Shown here: positions 61,201 to 64,000 of the stretch, piece by piece
Position numbering within the stretch: the first letter of the stretch is position 1
How the letters are laid out: each line of letters begins with the position of its first letter
Source: Sophora flavescens
Taxonomy: Eukaryota > Streptophyta > Magnoliopsida > Fabales > Fabaceae
Direction: 5' to 3'
Assembly (NCBI GenBank): GCA_030762895.1
Contig: JAUPTC010000118.1
Span: forward strand, 1 to 64,000
DNA length: 64,000 bases
The notes under the pieces: model-generated
Told to the model about the DNA's origin: nothing
The model's input: the letters and a program-made list of their open reading frames with translations, nothing else
Database searches by the model: none
Position numbers and translations under genes: made by a program

Positions 61201-64000
61201 GTAAACTGCTGTTTATGCTTATTAATCCTGACCTAACCCTAGACCAAATTAAGGGCCTCTGAATAAGTTTTCCAACCAGGTATCATATGCCTTAATTGGG
61301 CTTAAGATGAGTAAGTTTGGCCCATTTAAGTGAAGGAGCATCATGGACTGTGCACTAATCCGTGCCAGAGAACTCGGGACATAATTTAGTCATGATTTTG
61401 GCCTAATTTGGCAATTCTTGTGACACCAGAAATTGTAGGTCTCTTCCTTATCTTTCTAGGGATAGCAAGATCACCAAAATCCGATATCTGTAGCTCAAGT
61501 TGTGCTATGAGCAAGGCAACAAGGTCAGGAAGAGTGGAAAATCCCAAAATTAACAATGTTTAGCAATTAAGCCCAATTAAGCCCAATAATGTAAAAGAAA
61601 AACAATGATTGTAAAAGTTGCCTAATTTCCATCTCTCTCTGGTTTGTGTGGCTGTAAACTGCTATTTATGCTTATTAATCCTGACCAAACCGTCGACCAA
61701 ATTAAGGGGCTCTGAATAAGCTTTCCAACAAGGTATCATATGCCTTAATTGGGCTTAAGAAGAGTAAGTTAGGCCCATTTAAGAGAAGGAACATCATGTA
61801 CTCCGCACTGATCCATACAAGAGAACTCGGGACAGCAAGATCACCAAAATCCGATATCTGTAGCTCTAGTTATGTTCTGTTCAAGGCAACAAGGTCAGGT
61901 TGAGTGAAAATTCCGAAAATTAACAATGTTTAGCAATTAAGCCCAATTTAGGCCAATAATGTAAAAGCAAAATCAATGTTTATAAAAGTTGTCTAATTTC
62001 CGTCTCTCTCTGACTTGTGCGGCTGTAAACGGCTATTTATGCTTATTTATCCTGAACTAACCCTAGACCAAATTAAGGGCCCCTGAATAAGCTTCCCAAC
62101 AAGGTATCATATGCCTTAATTCGGCTTAAAATGAGTAAGTTTGGCCCATTTAAGTGAAGGAACATCATGGACTGCGTACTGATCCGCGCCAGAGAACTCG
62201 GGACCCAATTTACCCTTGATTTTGGCCTAATTTGACAATTCTTGTGAACCCTGAAATTGTAGGTCTCTTCCTTATCTTTCTAGGGACAGCAAGATCACCA
62301 AAATCCGATATCTGTAGTTCTAGTTATGCTCTGCACAGGGCAACAAGGTCAGGATGAGAGAAAAATCCGAAAATTAACAATGTTTAGCAATTAAGCCCAA
62401 TAATTTAAAAGCCAAAACAATGATTGCAAAAGTTGTCTAATTTCCGTCTCTCTCTGGCTTGTGTGGCTGTAAACTGCTATTTATGTTTTTTAATCCTGAC
62501 CTAACCCTAGACCAAATTCAGGGCTTCTGAATAAGCTTAACAACAAGGTATGATATGCATTAATTGGGCTTGAGATGAGTAAGTTAGGCCCATTTAAGTG
62601 AAGGAACATCATGGACTGCGCATGACCGATCCACGCTGAGAGAACTCGGTACCCAATTTAGCCTTGATTTTGGCCTATTTTGAAAATTCTTGTGTAACCA
62701 GAAATTGTAGGTCTCTTCCTTCTCTTTCTAGGGACAGCAAGATCCCCAAAATCTGATATTTGTAGCTCAAGTTATGCACTGCGCAAGGCAACAAGGTCAG
62801 GATGAGTGAAAATTCCGAAAATTAACAATGTTTAGCAATTAAGCCCAATCAAGCCCAATAATGTAAAAGCAAAAACAATGTTTGTACAAGTTGTCTAATT
62901 TTCGTCACTCTCTGGCTTGTACGGCTGTAAACTGATATTTATGCTTATCAATCCTGACCTAACCCTAGACCAAATTGAGGGCCTCTTAATAAGCTTTCCA
63001 ACAAGGTATGGTAAGCCTTAATTGGGCTTAAGATGAGTAAGTTAAGCCCATTTAAGTGAAGGAACATCGTGGATTGCGCACTGATCCGCACCAGAGAACT
63101 CGTGACCAATTTAGCCTTGATTTTGGACTAATTTGAAAATTCTTGTGTAACCAGAAATTTAGGTTTCTTCCTTATCTTTCTAGGGACAGCAAGATCACCA
63201 AAATCCGATATTTGTAGCTCAAGTTGTGCTCTGCGCAAGGCAACAAGGTCAGGAAGAGTGAAAAATCCCAAAATTAACAATGTTTAGCAATTAAGCCCAA
63301 TTAAGCGCAATAATGTAAAAGAAAACAATGATTGTAAAAGTTGTCTAATTTCCATCTCTCTCTGACTTGTGTGGCTGTAAACTGGTATTTATGCTTATTA
63401 ATCCTGACCTAACCGTCGACCAAATTAAGGGCCTCTGAATAAGCTTTCCAACAAGGTATCATATGCCTTAATTGGGCTTAAGAAGAGTAAGTTAGGCCCA
63501 TTTAAGAGAAGGAACATCATGGACTCCGCACTGATCCGAGCAAAGAGAACTCGGGACAACAAGATCACCAAAATCCGATATCTGTAGCTCTAGTTATGTT
63601 CTGTGCAAGGCAACAAGGTCAGGTTGAGTGAAAATTCCGAAAATTAACAATGTTTAGCAATTAAGCCCAATTTAGGCCTATAATGTAAAAGCAAAAACAA
63701 TGTTTATAAAAGTTGTCTAATTTCCGCCTCTCTCTGACTTGTGAGGCTGTAAACGGCTATTTATGCTTATTTATCCGGACCTAACCCTAGTCCAAATTAA
63801 GGGCCTCTGAATAAGCTTCCCAACAAGGTATCATATGCCTTAATTGGGCTTAAAATGAGTAAGTTTGGCTCATTTAAGTGAAGGAATATCATGGACTGCG
63901 TACTGATCCGCGCCAGAGAACTCGGGACCCAATTTAGCCTTGATTTTGGCCTAATTTGACAATTCTTGTGAAACCTGAATTGTAGGTCTCTTCCTTATCT
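58214..64000. repeat. Satellite higher-order block D, array 2 (5-5-4 pattern), cut by the window end
   Basis: GGCTTGAGATGAGTAAGTTA recurs near 58238, 60398 and 62568. The AAGAAGAGTAAGTTAG variant recurs near 59594, 61757 and 63480, with spacings of 2,163 and 1,723 bp. These are the same spacings as in block D of array 1, including the copy that lacks one monomer. The window ends about 170 bp into the first monomer after this pattern. Confidence 0.88.

Larger units (their letters stand above)
33357..64000. repeat. Satellite array 2, about 448-bp monomer, about 70 copies, runs off the window end
   Basis: Same satellite family and orientation as array 1. Approximate monomer starts: 33357, 33800, 34254, 34697, 35141, 35597, 36040, 36496, 36937, 37391, 37847, 38300, 38744, 39184, 39634, 40084, 40538, 40979, 41430, 41888, 42338, 42787, 43240, 43682, 44136, 44588, 45037, 45496, 45942, 46384, 46686, 47127, 47570, 48016, 48474, 48918, 49370, 49814, 50268, 50713, 51154, 51588, 52044, 52486, 52937, 53388, 53844, 54284, 54734, 55179, 55530 (deleted start), 55977, 56426, 56875, 57328, 57772, 58214, 58669, 59115, 59567, 59938, 60380, 60832, 61276, 61726, 62099, 62546, 63002, 63455 and 63826. 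The order of subfamilies repeats that of array 1 from about 6.6 kb onward. Confidence 0.97.

Overview
This window looks like repeat-rich heterochromatin of a flowering plant. I see no host protein-coding gene, tRNA, rRNA or CRISPR array. The basis for calling it a plant is a Ty3/gypsy-type LTR retrotransposon with very long LTRs, embedded in a long AT-rich satellite with a monomer of about 448 bp. The LTR termini, the GGCGACTCC-type motif and the tandem repeats just before the 3' LTR resemble the Tat/Ogre group, which is abundant in legumes. A legume host is plausible but is my inference.

Layout. Positions 1-1130 are the 3' part of an LTR whose element lies mostly upstream of the window. Positions 1131-22995 are satellite array 1, about 50 monomers. 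Positions 22996-33356 are one complete but non-autonomous LTR element: 5' LTR 22996-25645, internal region 25646-30925, 3' LTR 30926-33356. Positions 33357-64000 are satellite array 2, about 70 monomers, running off the window end. The element has a TATA-like box, a possible short intron inside the LTR, a primer-binding-like site, CATGCAT-rich tracts, three copies of a GCAAAA(A/G)TTAG motif, a block of 43-50 bp tandem repeats, a long hairpin and a polypurine tract. It has no recognisable gag or pol.

The satellite is organised at several levels. Monomers form higher-order repeats (HORs): block B, a 9-mer of about 4.04 kb with nested 3-mer amplification of about 1.35 kb; block C, a 10-mer of about 4.48 kb; and block D, a 5-mer of about 2.17 kb containing one 373-bp short monomer. 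Blocks occur in the same order, B-C-D, in both arrays. Block D even shows the same 5-5-4 monomer pattern in both. The LTR/satellite junction at 1130/1131 is the same ancestral junction as the one at 33356/33357. The simplest reading is a large super-repeat (retroelement plus satellite blocks B-C-D) that has been duplicated, with extra expansion of B and C in the second copy. This predicts another retroelement beginning about 1.36 kb past the window end.

All short open reading frames I examined fall inside satellite monomers, LTR leader sequence or low-complexity tracts, and I do not accept any as genes.
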